From the NCBI GenBank assembly GCA_029204225.1, contig CM055096.1:62788957-62848956 (forward strand): DNA of 60,000 nucleotides, written 5' to 3'. The notes under the pieces are model-generated. The model was not told the origin of the DNA, made no database searches, and saw only the letters and a program-made list of their open reading frames with translations. Origin of the DNA: Diphasiastrum complanatum. Lineage: Eukaryota; Streptophyta; Lycopodiopsida; Lycopodiales; Lycopodiaceae. A program made the translations under genes and the position numbers. The first letter of the stretch is position 1. Every line of letters begins with the position of its first letter. Positions 11,781-22,958 of the stretch are shown here, piece by piece.

Positions 11781-13189
11781 ACAACCAACAACAATGATAA
11801 GTCAAGTAGCCAATAGGCATCGGCAATGATGTGTCTATGCCATCTATGCAAAAGAAACCTAAAAGCAATTACCAAATACAAGTGTCTAAATATGGTAAAA
11901 CGCAACTTAGACCTAAAACTAGCAAGTGGAACTTCATAAATAGCACATTAACTATTGACTTGACTTCTACTAATTTGAGCCCTTTATTTGTGTATAGGTC
12001 TACAAGCCTTTTTTATTCATATTCATTTCATGCTAGGCTTTAGTTGTTGATATGTGATGTTAGACTACTATTCGATTGTCATTTATAGTCTTTTATACTA
12101 CTTTGATATTATAAATCTGGCATTGTGATTATAATTGATTATCTAACTATTTTGATCTAATTAAGCTAAGAGCTTTTGTATAATCAATCAGCCAAAGAGA
12201 ATAAGGGCATCGGGACCAATTTAAAATCCAAGGGACCAAATAGGGTTGGGGTTGGCCCCTAGCTAAAGAACTTAATAATAGCTAAAACCTCAATTATTTC
12301 AATGATAAATGACTTAATGAATGAAGAGCAAAAGTGCCCAGACCATATGGCCTAATATCAAAAAACAACATTGGGCCCAAGGAGATGTCAATAACATGCT
12401 TATAACTCTTCCTTGTCCTCAAAAAGAAAGTGTCCTCACTATCATTAAAATGAAAATGCTGACAACTAAAGTTGAAACTTCGAAATGAGTATTCAAAATA
12501 AAGATAACGCTACAAGATGGAAGATGCTAATGCAATGATCGGTAAGGGTCTCTGTCAAAAAATATTTTAGCCTAGCAATAAGGGTGCCAATTTTGCATAA
12601 ACAAATATGTCATGAAAGCATCCTACAGACACAAAGGGGACATAATGGTATTGTGAAATGTTGATGATGAGCCTACAAAAGAAAATGATGATGCAATAAA
12701 GAAATATGAAGAAGAAAAACCATGAACACAGTGATTCCAAACTCTAGACTGATTCACAAAGAAATGTAAATGACAAAGAAAAATTTGTGCTACAATAGAT
12801 GAGTACCAGTCATTCAAAATATAAGATAGCTATTCAAATACACAGATGGAGCAAGAGCGCTACCAAGAGCACAATATATATGATGTGGCAAAGGAGAGCA
12901 TAAAGATGTTGTTACAAGCAAATGAATACTATGCCGTTTAGACAGGCCAAGAATGCCAAAATAGAGGCATCAATGTAATCTACATGTCCAAAGAATGTCG
13001 TTACAAAGCTTCCCCGAGGAAATAGATGCATGTCCAACAATTTGGGCTAGTAGTGTTGCCTGACAACAAATAATCATCCCATCATGGAAAACTAAGACAG
13101 TAACAAGATTGTCAAAAGATCAAGCAAAGCCAAAAGAACAAATTCTACAAGTCGATTGATGGCCCATTGATTTTATGTCATTATTGAAG
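11781..13189. other. Unassigned AT-rich sequence
   Basis: No coding domain, LTR pair or RNA gene was recognised on either strand. The sequence may include the upstream part of copia-2 or host intergenic DNA. Confidence 0.3.
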
Positions 13190-14276
13190 CAAACCTAAAA
13201 TAGAGCTCCTTCTTGTTATAGACCACTATTTACACGCATCATGGTTGATCACTAACCATTCGTTGGTCTATTCCATGAGTCTCAAACTCACCCAAAATAG
13301 TGGAGCTCCAATAGCAATCACCCCAATGCCCTAGCATGGAATGATAATTAGCATATTGCCTCAATAGCTAGGAGCTTGTTAGCTAGCTTTTTGTCATGTC
13401 CCAACTAACTTCACCATTGTGGGCTATGTCCAAGAAAGTCATCCTTGATCCCGTTCATGTGCTAGCTTGTCAAGTTGGCTCATTGGGTGCCATTTGCGAC
13501 ACACCTAACCACACTTGGACAAGACGCCTAAAATGAAGTTCCTTCTTGTTATAGACCACTATTTAAGAGCGCTATATGCCATTCCAATATCTGGTCACCA
13601 TGCAATGTTATGGTTGATCGTTGATCAACCCTTGATCAATTCAATGAACCTCAAACTGTAATGGGTCCTAACACCACAGTAGGGCAAACACTAACTGATC
13701 CACCCAACCTTGCCTACTTCCTGATATAGAGTAAGCCCCTCCTAGCCCAGTGTGAGGACTGGTAGCATGCTACTGCCAAGTGTCGACCACGTGGCACTGA
13801 CGTGGCCGACTGCACGTCGGGACCCAACTGGGGGCCCTATCCTGCTGACAGGGTCCCTAGGCTGTGTTAGGCCCGCCATTCGTTGGTCTATTCCATGAGT
13901 CTCAAACTCACCCAAAATAGTGGAGCTCCAATAGCAATCACCCCAATGCCCTAGCATGGAATGATAATTAGCATATTGCCTCAATAGCTAGGAGCTTGTT
14001 AGCTAGCTTTTTGTCATGTCCCAACTAACTTCACCATTGTGGGCTATGTCCAAGAAAGTCATCCTTGATCCCGTTCATGTGCTAGCTTGTCAAGTTGGCT
14101 CATTGGGTGCCATTTGCGACACACCTAACCACACTTGGACAAGACGCCTAAAATGAAGTTCCTTCTTGTTATAGACCACTATTTAAGAGCGCTATATGCC
14201 ATTCCAATATCTGGTCACCATGCAATGTTATGGTTGACCGTTGATCAACCCTTGATCAATTCAATGAACCTCAAAC
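13190..14276. repeat. Diverged tandem-repeat DNA at the Ty3-B1 insertion site
   Basis: Blocks such as 'cttcttgttatagaccactattta', 'atggttgatc' and 'caaactcacccaaaatagtggagctccaatagcaatc' recur at 13200-13320, 13540-13660 and 13900-14276, and again beyond Ty3-B1 at 19915-20160. They are therefore old local repeats with a unit of roughly 370-400 bp. Ty3-B1 inserted within them. Confidence 0.6.
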
Positions 14277-14499
14277 TGTAATGGGTCCTAACACCACAGT
14301 AGGGCAAACACTAACTGATCCACCCAACCTTGCCTACTTCCTGATATAGAGTAAGCCCCTCCTAGCCCAGTGTGAGGACTGGTAGCATGCTACTGCCAAG
14401 TGTCGACCACGTGGCACTGACGTGGCCGACTGCACGTCGGGACCCAACTGGGGGCCCTATCCTGCTGACAGGGTCCCTAGGCTGTGTTAGGCCCGCCAT
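13260..14499. repeat. 620-bp tandem duplication across the LTR edge
   Basis: Unit 1 (13260-13879) and unit 2 (13880-14499) are nearly identical. One of the few differences is tggttgatcg versus tggttgaccg. Each unit contains about 400 bp of flank and the first 220 bp of the Ty3-B LTR. The junction (gcccgccatt) shares CCATT with the start of the unit (aaccatt), a short microhomology. The duplication must post-date the insertion because it includes LTR sequence. Confidence 0.9.
13657..13879 (-). repeat. Partial Ty3-B LTR in the duplicated unit
   Basis: This matches the first 223 bp (+ strand) of the LTR at 14277-14634, starting tgtaatgggtcc after the same CAAAC flank. It then switches at CCATT to flanking DNA. 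It is a product of the tandem duplication and not a separate insertion. Confidence 0.88.
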
Positions 14500-14634
14500 G
14501 GCTATGGACCGTGCTGGGGCACACTACTCACACTGTCTTGCCCTGTTGGTCATGTACGCTGGACACGACCCTGACTGTGGCATCTGACCTATCTGTGTTC
14601 TCTAGGGTTCGGCACTGGTTACGAGCTCGTAACA
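14277..14634 (-). repeat. Ty3-B1 3' LTR
   Basis: The 358-bp LTR reads TGTTACGAGC...CCATTACA on the - strand, so it has TG...CA ends. It is preceded on that strand by the purine tract cttaagggggaggg. It contains gaccacgtggcac and gacgtgg, G-box-like palindromes that could be promoter elements. Confidence 0.95.
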
Positions 14635-14645
14635 CTCCCTCCCCC

Positions 14646-16311
14646 TTAAGAACCGTCTTGGTCCTCTAAGACAAAGTCAGGAAAAATCTTGCGAAGGACG
14701 CTGCCTCTTTCCCAAGTGGCATTCTCAACAGGCTGATCATTCCACTTAACCAGATATTCTCGGTATAGAGTATGACGAGTCTGCGTCTCTCTACTATCAA
14801 GAATCTCCTCTGGTTCATGTGGAGGTTGTTGAGGATCCAATGGGAGAACTAGAACACTGTCCCCTACCAGATTGTCTGATCTGGTTAAGGCTTTTCGTAA
14901 CTGACTTACATGAAAGACTGGAAAAACCTTACTGCTGTGTGGGAGTTCTAGTTCATAGGTGACCTCGCCTAGTCTCCTATTGATGGTAAAGGGACCACAA
15001 TACCTTGGAGACAACTTAGCACACACTCCTGATTTGAGGGTTTTAGAGTCAACTGGGACTCTCAAGTAGACTTTCTCACCAGTGGAGAACTGCACATCCC
15101 GTCTGTGTGGATCTGCATAATGCCTGGCTCGATCCTGGGATTGTCTAATGCTACGCTTAGCATGTTCCATCATCTGGTTTAGGTCTTCTAAAAAGTTTCT
15201 GGCTGCTTCAACTTTTTCTTGTTTAAACCCTACAGCTGTGGGTGAGCGTGGCTGAAAACCGTACATCAGCATAAATGGGCTGTATCCCGTAGCTGAATGT
15301 TTGGTACTGTTGTAAGCAAACTCTAATATCGAGAGATACTCCTCCCAATTAGTCTGCTTCTTGCTGACGTATGCACGAAGCATATCCTCCAACACTTGAT
15401 TTACCCTTTCTGTTTGACCGTCCGTCTGTGGATGGTCGGTGGTACTCATATTAAGTTTAGTATGGAGATGATGGAATACTGCCCTCCAAAAATTTCCAGT
15501 AAACTTACTGTCCCGGTCGCTGACTATGCCGGAAGGTAGACCGTACAATTTAAATAGCCCGTCTACAAACAACCTCGCTAACTCTGGAGCTCTAACGGTT
15601 GTTTTGGTCGGAATAAAATGAGCCATTTTGGTCAGACGGTCAACTGTGACCCATATAGCGTCATTACCCTTTTGGGTTTTAGGCAGGCCTACTATAAAAT
15701 CCATGGAGATACTCTCCCATTTACCAGCTGGTATTTCTGAGGGATGCAACAACCCTCCTGCCTTTAAACGCTCTGCTTTATTTACTTGACATTTCTGGCA
15801 ACTGGTTACATACTGGTGGACGTCCTTTTTCATACTGGGCCAAAAAAAATTGCCTACGAAGAAGCTCATAGGTCTTCTGTATGCCTGGGTGTCCCGCGCT
15901 AGGATTGTCATGACATTCATATAGGACCTGCTGCCTATAATCCTCTGAATTGGGGACACATACTCTATCTCTATAGAGCAAGTACTCATCCTGAATGGAA
16001 TACTGTTTCCATTTGAATCCTTGAGTCAACTGACCCTCAACCACTGGGGTTTGCTTGGGTAATACAGGCTCAGAATCCTCAACGTCATCTGACGACGTAT
16101 ACTCGGACTCATCATCATCCTCAACGGAAGCTGCCGTATTCTTGGATGAACTGGCACCAGCCCCGGGAACTGGTTCTGGAGTCTGTAACTGTCTGTTCTG
16201 GACTGAGTTCCAGATAATAGAGAAGAATGCATCATGCTGGCATTTCCCTCTCAAGGACTCGAGTAACTCATTACGAATCTGAGTAAAACTCAGCTCGTTT
16301 ATCATAGGCAT
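14646..16311 (-). pseudogene. Ty3-B1 integrase and chromodomain
   Basis: Two frames (16311-15778 and 15989-14646) join near 15848 in an A-run that has one base more than Ty3-B2. In order they encode the zinc-binding region (HPGIQKTYELL, SCQKCQVNKAE), the core with the DDE residues (SISMDFIVGLP, IVSDRDSKFTGNFW, HPQTDGQTERVNQ), the GPF/Y-type tail (LSPRYCGPFTINRRLGEVTY) and a C-terminal chromodomain (EEILDSRETQ, YLVKWNDQPVENATWE). The chromodomain would direct integration to particular chromatin. Only the frameshift breaks it. Confidence 0.92.
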
Positions 16312-18239
16312 TCTGCAAGGGCATCTGCTACTGTGTTGAATTTTCCACGCCTATATCTGATAGACATGTCAAACTCTTGCATCAACTCTGCCCAACGAGC
16401 TTTCCGACCTCTAAGCTCAGGTTGATTGCAAAGGTATCTGAGACTCTCATGGTCTGTCAGGACCTCAAAATTGGCACCATACAAATAATGCCTCCAAGTC
16501 TTAAGGGCATGGACTATAGAAAAGAGTTCCTTTTCATAGGCACTGTACCTAGTCTGAGCTGGCTCGAGTTTTTTACTCTCGAACGCAACTGGTCGTCCAC
16601 CCTGAGTTAGCACAGCACCTACTGCAAAGTCGCTAGCATCTGTTTCGACCACAAATGGCTGATTGGGGTCGACGACTTTTAAAACTGGTGCTGTAGCTAA
16701 GGCTGTTTTGAGAGCATCAAAGCTCTCCTGTTGTGCGGACTCCCAAATGAACTCCTTTCCCTTCCCCTTAAGGAGATTTGTCATAGGAACTGCTATCTGA
16801 GCATATTTCATGACAAATCGTCTGTAATATCCCGCCAGACCAAGAAAGATTTGAAGTTCCAAAATATTCTGAGGTCTCAGCCAACTGAGTATTGCTTTAA
16901 CCTTATTTGGGTCCATCTTAATCCCATCTGAAGAGATAATGTGACCCAAATATGCTACCTCTTCAACGAAGAATTCACACCTGGATTGTTTAGCATAAAG
17001 CTTATGCTTTCTGAGCAGTCGAAACACCTTTCTGAGGTGTTTTAGATGCTCCTTCCTCGTTTTGCTGTAGACGAGGATGTCATCTAAAAATACGACTACA
17101 AACTTACCCAAGTATGGTCTGAGGACACTGTTCATCAAGGTCATAAAGGTAGCTGGAGCATTTGTGAGCCCAAATGGCATCACCTTAAACTCATAATGAC
17201 CGTGACGAGTCCTAAAAGCTGTTTTCGAGACATCTTCCGATTTTATACGGACTTGATGATATCCCGATCTGAGGTCTATTTTGCTGAAAAACTTAGCCCC
17301 GTCGAGTTGATCAAACAACTCGTCTGCCCGAGGCATAGGGTATTTATTCTTAATTGTGACTTTATTGAGGGCTCTGTAATCTACGCAAAGACGCATAGAC
17401 CCCTCTTTCTTTTTCACCAATAGGACTGGTGAGGCCCATGGTGAACTACTGGTCTGAATTTGGCCTTTCCCAAGATAGTCTGTTAACTGCCTAGTTATTT
17501 CTTCATCCTCTGTTCGGCTGACCCGATACGGAGGTTTAGAAACAGGTGCTGTACCTGGTACTAGGTTTATTACATGATATACCTCTCTGCTAGGTGGTAA
17601 ACCATGTGGCAAATCTTCAGGAAAAACATCTTTAAATTTAGACAATAAAGTTTCTAATTTACTGATTTTCTGCTGAATAGAACTGGAAATAGAAACTTCA
17701 GGAATAAACTGAAAGTCACATAAGAATACCTGATGGTCTTCGTCTCCGATTAGCTGACAGAGCTCTGAATTGCAGACCATAGGGCTGTTGGGAACATCAT
17801 GCTCCCCATGCAACTGGATCTCTCGGCCTTTATACTGAAAGCTGAGGGTGTTCTCCTGATAGTTTCTGTGGAGGGAAGGTCCTAAACTGTAGAGCCAATC
17901 TCTCCCGAGAACAATGTCTGTTCGATCCAGGTGCATTATCTGAAAGTTTATTTCATCTTGGTACCCCTGAATACCAAGATTTAACTTACTTACCATAGTT
18001 TCCCATATTTTTTTATCTTCACCCTTAGCTAATGAAACTATGTACCTATGCTGACTAGGTACTTCTGGTAGTTTAAGTTTTTTAACCAGGGTGTGGTTGA
18101 TGAAATTATGGGTTGCCCCATCATCAACCATGACTCTTACTGACTGGTTACCAACTTTCCCATGCATACGTACTAGGTCATGCGGCCCAAAGTTGAAGCG
18201 TCTCGCTAGCATTGCAGAGGAGGATGAATGTTCTTCCAT
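16302..18239 (-). pseudogene. Ty3-B1 protease, reverse transcriptase and RNase H
   Basis: The open frame is 645 codons. Protease: [12 protein letters not shown], with DDG where most relatives have D-S/T-G; Ty3-B2 has the same residue. [60 protein letters not shown]. RNase [45 protein letters not shown]. It ends VADALAECL where Ty3-B2 reads VADALSRMP, because one base is missing near 16316. The frame is otherwise intact, in keeping with a young element. Confidence 0.93.
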
Positions 18240-18673
18240 TTGCTGAGGAAGGTTTGTAGTATGTCTGCATTTCTATCCTTCTCTTCCCCATTAAAAGTAG
18301 GAGGTTTTAAATCTTTAAAAACACTGGGGTGAGACCGTAAAGTCTCACCCAAAACTGATGGAAGTGGAGAAGGGGATAACTGAGAAGTGGAGGGAAGGCT
18401 TCCTTTCGCGGAACTCAAATTCAAGCTTTTGAGTTCAGCGAACGAGTCGTCCACACTGGACTTGAAATTGGCTAATGCCAACTTCAGTTCATCCACTTCT
18501 GTTACCAATTGGAGAAACTGCTCCTTGGTAACCAGTTCGTCGAGTTCTTCGGCGAACTGTTCCTGTTCTTCCACTTCCATGGGTTCCTTCCCTTTTCTGT
18601 AAGCCAAGGCTTCTGTTTCAAGTTCGTCGAAGCCTCTCTCCTGGGGTTGATCAGGTCCCTGAGGAGTGGTCAT
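18206..18673 (-). pseudogene. Ty3-B1 gag, internally deleted
   Basis: The frame starts MTTPQGPDQPQERG. It has an acidic stretch (EEQEQFAEELDELV) and a predicted coiled coil, then runs to FLSKWKNIH, where it jumps out of frame into the protease start (about 18230). Ty3-B2 has about 0.75 kb more gag here, including a CCHC knuckle (CFVCMGKGHIVRQC). Ty3-B1 therefore lacks the nucleic-acid-binding part of gag. Confidence 0.88.
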
Positions 18674-19556
18674 CTTCGGAACTGAAAGAGAGCTACCTTA
18701 ACTTCTGAAGGAAAAAAGTCTAAAAGACTAATTTACAACTGTACAAGGGAAAGGAAAGATGACTTAGCTGTTTCTGAGGACTGTACTTCCAAAGAAAGAA
18801 TGAAGAGGAACCCTTTCAGCTCTTTTCCCCAAGATTTCAGACCTGCTGTCCCGAAAAATGCCAGTTTGAAGCTTCAAACGATGCCAAATTTCCCGGTTCT
18901 CTGAGGATAGTTGCTCGCTGGTCTGATTGCAACCCAACTGGCTCGTTTACTTCTGATTTGAGACCCAAAAAATATTTCAATTTTTGATTTTGGTGTCTCC
19001 CTGCCCTCGCTGGCTGGACAGCCACCTGTCTGGCCCAATTTTCTCAAATTCAAGGCCCAAAACTTGCTTGAAACTCTGATCTGACTTCAAGTAGTGGGTC
19101 GCTGGTCTGTGGCAATCTAGTTTGATGTTCAAACTACTGAAAAAATCTTCAAAAACAGTGATGAAAAACTAATTTTTCATCTCCCTGTCCAGCGCTGGCC
19201 CTGCTAAGAAAAAGTGTTTGAAAACCCTTCAAATTTCCTTAGATTTCTCTGAAACTTCAGAGGTAGATTTCTAATCCCTCAGCGATGGATCAACACCACC
19301 CTTTCTCCTAAAAAATCCGCTCTGATTCCCTGAATCTGATGGCAAAAATCAGAAATGAAGACTAAATTTACAGCGTTGGACCTGCTCTAGAAATTTTAAC
19401 TAATTTCTCTCTGACCAGCAAGTAAATCCACCAAGATTTTCTCAGTAGGAGACTGTTCCTACAGCGAGTCTCCTCCTCTATTTCTTTGAGCAATCTAGCT
19501 ACTTTCTCCACTGCTGAAAACTAAGTTCCCTAAGATGGAGATGGCTCTGATACCAG
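18674..19556 (-). other. Ty3-B1 leader with primer-binding site
   Basis: The sequence gctctgatacca at 19544-19555 is the complement of initiator tRNA-Met and lies one base inside the 5' LTR. The untranslated leader runs to the gag start at 18673. It contains repeated 'tccagcgctgg...cctgct' blocks, also present in Ty3-B2. Confidence 0.85.
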
Positions 19557-19914
19557 TGTAATGGGTCCTAACACCACAGTAGGGCAAACACTAACTGATC
19601 CACCCAACCTTGCCTACTCCCTGATATAGAGTAAGCCCCTCCTAGCCCAGTGTGAGGACTGGTAGCATGCTATTGCCAAGTGTCGACCACGTGGCACTGA
19701 CGTGGCCGACTGCACGTCGGGACCCAACTGGGGGCCCTATCCTGCTGACAGGGTCCCTAGGCTGTGTTAGGCCCGCCATGGCTATGGACTGTGCTGGGGC
19801 ACACTACTCACACTGTCTTGCCCTGTTGGTCATGTACGCTGAACACGACCCTTACTGTGGTATCTGACCTATCTGTGTTCTCTAGGGTTCGGCACTGGTT
19901 ACGAGCTCGTAACA
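19557..19914 (-). repeat. Ty3-B1 5' LTR
   Basis: The 358-bp partner of 14277-14634 has the same ends. Visible differences from it include ctactccc/ctacttcc, ctattgcc/ctactgcc, gactgtgc/gaccgtgc and cttactgtggta/ctgactgtggca. The target duplication CAAAC follows at 19915-19919. Confidence 0.95.
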
Positions 19915-20589
19915 CAAACCCACCCAAAATAGTGGAGCTCCAATAGCAATCATCCCAATGCCCTAGCATGGAATGGTGATTAGCATATCGCCTCAGTAGC
20001 TTGGTAGCTAGCCTTTTGTTGTGTCTCGACTAAGTTCACCATTGAGGGCTATGTCCACGATGGTCATCCTTGATCCCGTGCATGTGCTTGCTTGAAGTGG
20101 ACTCGTTTGGTTGCTATTTGTGACACACCTAACCACACTTGGACCAAATGCCTAGCCAACTATGATAGCTATGACCATAACCTATAGACAGTTGACCCTT
20201 ATGGCAACCGATTTGTCCAGGTTCATGCTAGGTTTGAAACTATCCCCTAGGGTTTCTTTCCCTTGAGTCATTTCTTCTTAATGACAAACTCTAGATGCAT
20301 CTTTTGTAATGTTTATGTACTTGCTCAAGTGGCATATGTCACCGATTATTCCCCAATGAACTCCATGATGCCTTGTGCTCCTAACCATTAATCAAAAGGT
20401 AGTAATAGTGTGTTTTATAGATAAGGTTATAAACATCAATCGCAAAATCTTTAGGGTGACAATTTCAACAATGATTGTCTATAGCTTAAGACATGAGAAT
20501 TCACTATGGGATTCAATCATTGACAAAGCACATACATACATAGTGTAGTTGTTCAAATTGCCAATTGAACCATAGAGTGCAAGAGTGAT
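19915..20589. other. Right flank of Ty3-B1; unassigned
   Basis: About 19915-20160 repeats the left-flank tandem DNA (caaacccacccaaaatagtggagctcc). Beyond that, to the LINE at about 20590, no gene or element was recognised. Confidence 0.5.
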
Positions 20590-22067
20590 AAACATACAAC
20601 AATCACAACTTTTGTCTACTACGTATCCTTGGTTTCCTCCAAAAACAACACTTTCGTTGCTTTTCCATGTGAGTATCATTATGCAGGGAAGGCACAGACC
20701 CCGAGCCTTCTGCCCAGGTACGACAACTCCCTTGGGAAACTGCTCCATCTCGATAGATCACTCGTCTTCCAGTAGCTTTGGCAGTTTGGAATGCTTGACG
20801 TCTTTCTTCAACCTGTATATAGGTAAGGTCATCATCCATGAAGATCTTGGTGTCTTTCAACTTGGCTCTTTTCCGCAAGGTTTCTTTACGATACCTAAGT
20901 GACGTAAAGCGGAGGACCAAAGTGGTGGTGTCTTTTTTGGTGCGCCATGCTGTATCAAAACCTTCTACATTGTGTCCTAGGGTGGTACATAGAAATCTTT
21001 TTGCTTCTTCAATGGCGTTTTGGGTATCGACAATGCCTCGTACCCTAATATTGAGAGCCTTGGAATCTCGAAGTTTTTCTTCCGTAAGAGTAGCGAAAAT
21101 GAACGATGAAAGAGGGGCAGACTTACTTCCGCCATCGGCTGTCCAAGGTGGGTTGGTACCTTTACCATTGGCGAGAGTAGAAGCCCATGTTCTGGTCGAT
21201 TCTTTGTGTTGGCTCAACTGCTGTTCCAGGTCTTGTAACTTCGTCATTGTCTCTGCTTGCGGCTGGGAAGCACACTTGTTATCCATTTCTGTCCGAAGTT
21301 GTTGGTTCTCTGTGCGTAGATGTATGATTTCCAGTTTCAAGGTTTGCACATCTGCTTTCAGCTCTTTCAATTGGTATGCTAAAAAATTTTCGAAGGATTT
21401 GGAGGTCGTGTAATCTGCGTGGGATAGAAAGGGGGTGTCTGGGGCAGCATTGGGAGGGATGGGAGTGGAAGGGACAGGAGATGAAGGAGGGGGGCCGGAG
21501 TGGGAAGCGAGGAGAGAGGGGGGGGCTGTTAGTGTGTGGCGAGGGAAGGGGCGCCTGCTGCACAGCAGTATGGGGAAGCTCTTGAACAGTAGAGAGGGCA
21601 GCAGCAGGGGCGGAGGAGGTAGAATGGAGGGTGGCAACCGGTGGGGCGGAGGTAGCAGGTGGGGCGGGGACCGCAGGTGGGGTGGAGGCCGCAGGTGCGG
21701 AGGCAGTGGGTGGGGCGGAGGCAGCAGGGGAGATATCAGGTGGGACGGAGGCAACAGGTGTGGAGGCATTGGGTGGGGCGGAGGCAGCAGGTGGGGTGGA
21801 GGGGGAGAGCTGGAGGGCGACAGCAGGTGGAACGGGTGGGGCAAAAGTAGGGGGGAGGGCGGTAGCAGGTGGAGCAGGTGGAGCGGGTGGGGCAGGGGTA
21901 GGGTGGAGGGCAGCAGCAGGTGGAGCGCAGGATGAGGTAGGAGGAGATGGAGGGGGGGGGGGGGGTTGGGGGAGCAAGGGCTCCCCCTGGTTTTACGGGC
22001 CATGGAGGAGGGCGCTGATGGACGAGCGGTGGAGGAGGGCGGACTAGGAGGGGAGGATCACCATCGC

Positions 22068-22124
<57 letters not shown>

Positions 22125-22130
22125 GTTGAT
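20590..22130 (-). mobile_element. L1-like LINE 5' end with ORF1
   Basis: The frame 22003-20603 starts MARKTRGSP, passes through a Pro-rich tract, then a coiled coil (about 21390-21200: ELKADVQTLKLEIIHLRTEN). An RNA-binding domain of L1 ORF1 type follows (KALNIRVRGI, VLRFTSLRYRKETLRKRAK, IFMDDDLTYIQVEERRQAF). ORF1 proteins coat LINE RNA. A (GA)n tract lies just upstream on the coding side. In the Pro-rich tract a second - strand frame (21977-21279, Ala/Pro-rich) is also open. The G-run at 21951-21966 may have shifted the frame, so the true N-terminus is uncertain. No ORF2 follows; sequence changes at about 20590. Confidence 0.75.
22071..22122. repeat. (GA)n microsatellite
   Basis: Uninterrupted AG repeat of about 52 bp just upstream of the LINE ORF1 start, read as CT on the LINE sense strand. 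Confidence 0.95.
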
Positions 22131-22638
22131 CAAAGGAGCTCTGTGATGTAGGATGCAATTATGCATCTCTGAGTATGCCAATACTAATCTGACCTACTCT
22201 AGGCAAGTCTAACTATGCTAGGCTTTTGAGCAATCACCCGGAAGTGCATATGTAGTTTTGTGAAGCACTAATTCTGACCTGATTGGCCAACATTTTTCAA
22301 ACCTTGTCTTTAGGTCACTCAACTTCTTAGAGCCTATCTAGAGATGTACTTTATGTTTCCAATTACATCCAATGGATTGCTGGACACCACAAGGTTGAAT
22401 TATACAATGCACGTCTCAGTGCCCAAATAACTATCTAGGAACCTAATAAGTTGCCTATAGCTTTGTCAACTTAAAGAAAGTAGACAATTGGCATTTCTGC
22501 AAATAGCATAGGAAACAATGAGATGGTTAGCACAAGTACCTGAATAGCAATTTATTGGGCTAACTAGAGAGCCATTGTGCATGTGCCTTTAAGCATTACC
22601 CTTCAAGATGCTAAGGAACGACATTTGAAATTTTGCAG

Positions 22639-22788
22639 GTATGGAAATCTCGTATGGTTGACCTCGGAGGAAAGGTTTACACTTCAATTTCAAGTGAGGC
22701 AGATAGTTGTACTCATGTTTTGGCTGCTGATCAATCCTACCTACAAAAGAGATTGAACTTAGAAGCCCAAAAAAAGACACATCAACTA
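22639..22788 (+). CDS. POLL: DNA polymerase lambda exon: BRCT domain, first half
   Basis: Host gene. The 150-bp exon has an acceptor ttttgcag and a donor gtatgt, phase 0 at both ends. It encodes VWKSRMVDLGGKVYTSISSE and CTHVLAADQSYLQKRLNLE, the start of the BRCT domain that tethers polymerase lambda to end-joining factors. It joins in frame to the exon at 22959. Polymerase lambda is the plant family-X repair polymerase for base-excision repair and non-homologous end joining in the nucleus. The exon with the start codon was not found in the 500 bp upstream. Confidence 0.85.
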
Positions 22789-22958
22789 GTATGTTTTCTT
22801 CTGTTCTTATGTGTGATGTTGTCTGCAAGGTTTTAGAAGGTCGGCTTGTCTTTTTTAAGTTGTTCTTGGGATATTTATTTTAGACAGTTAATGGAATTTG
22901 GCATTTCATGGTGGGTAAAGCTGATCATTGTACTTTATCTGCTTTGTTTTTTTAGCAG

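Larger units (their letters stand above)
14277..19914 (-). mobile_element. Ty3/gypsy chromovirus Ty3-B1, complete with TSD
   Basis: This 5.6-kb - strand element has two 358-bp LTRs, a tRNA-Met primer site, gag, protease, RT, RNase H, integrase and a chromodomain, and a polypurine tract. It is flanked by the 5-bp target duplication CAAAC (14272-14276 and 19915-19919). I count about six differences between the LTRs, so insertion was fairly recent. Gag carries a large deletion, and pol has two single-base frameshifts near 16316 and 15848. A second copy (Ty3-B2) is split between 38632-42687 and 49869-50798. Confidence 0.95.

Noticed and set aside
13742-13984. 80-aa open frame, and its relatives at 14372-14669 and 19652-19946
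   Set aside because: They lie within Ty3-B LTRs or across the duplication junction. LTRs are not coding here.
13657-14634. Two Ty3-B LTRs side by side as separate insertions
   Set aside because: The 13657-13879 copy has the same flank and ends exactly at the tandem-duplication junction, so it is a duplicate.
21435-22047. Gly-rich + strand open frames
   Set aside because: They are antisense shadows of the Pro-rich tract of LINE ORF1. The conserved coiled-coil and RNA-binding motifs are on the - strand.
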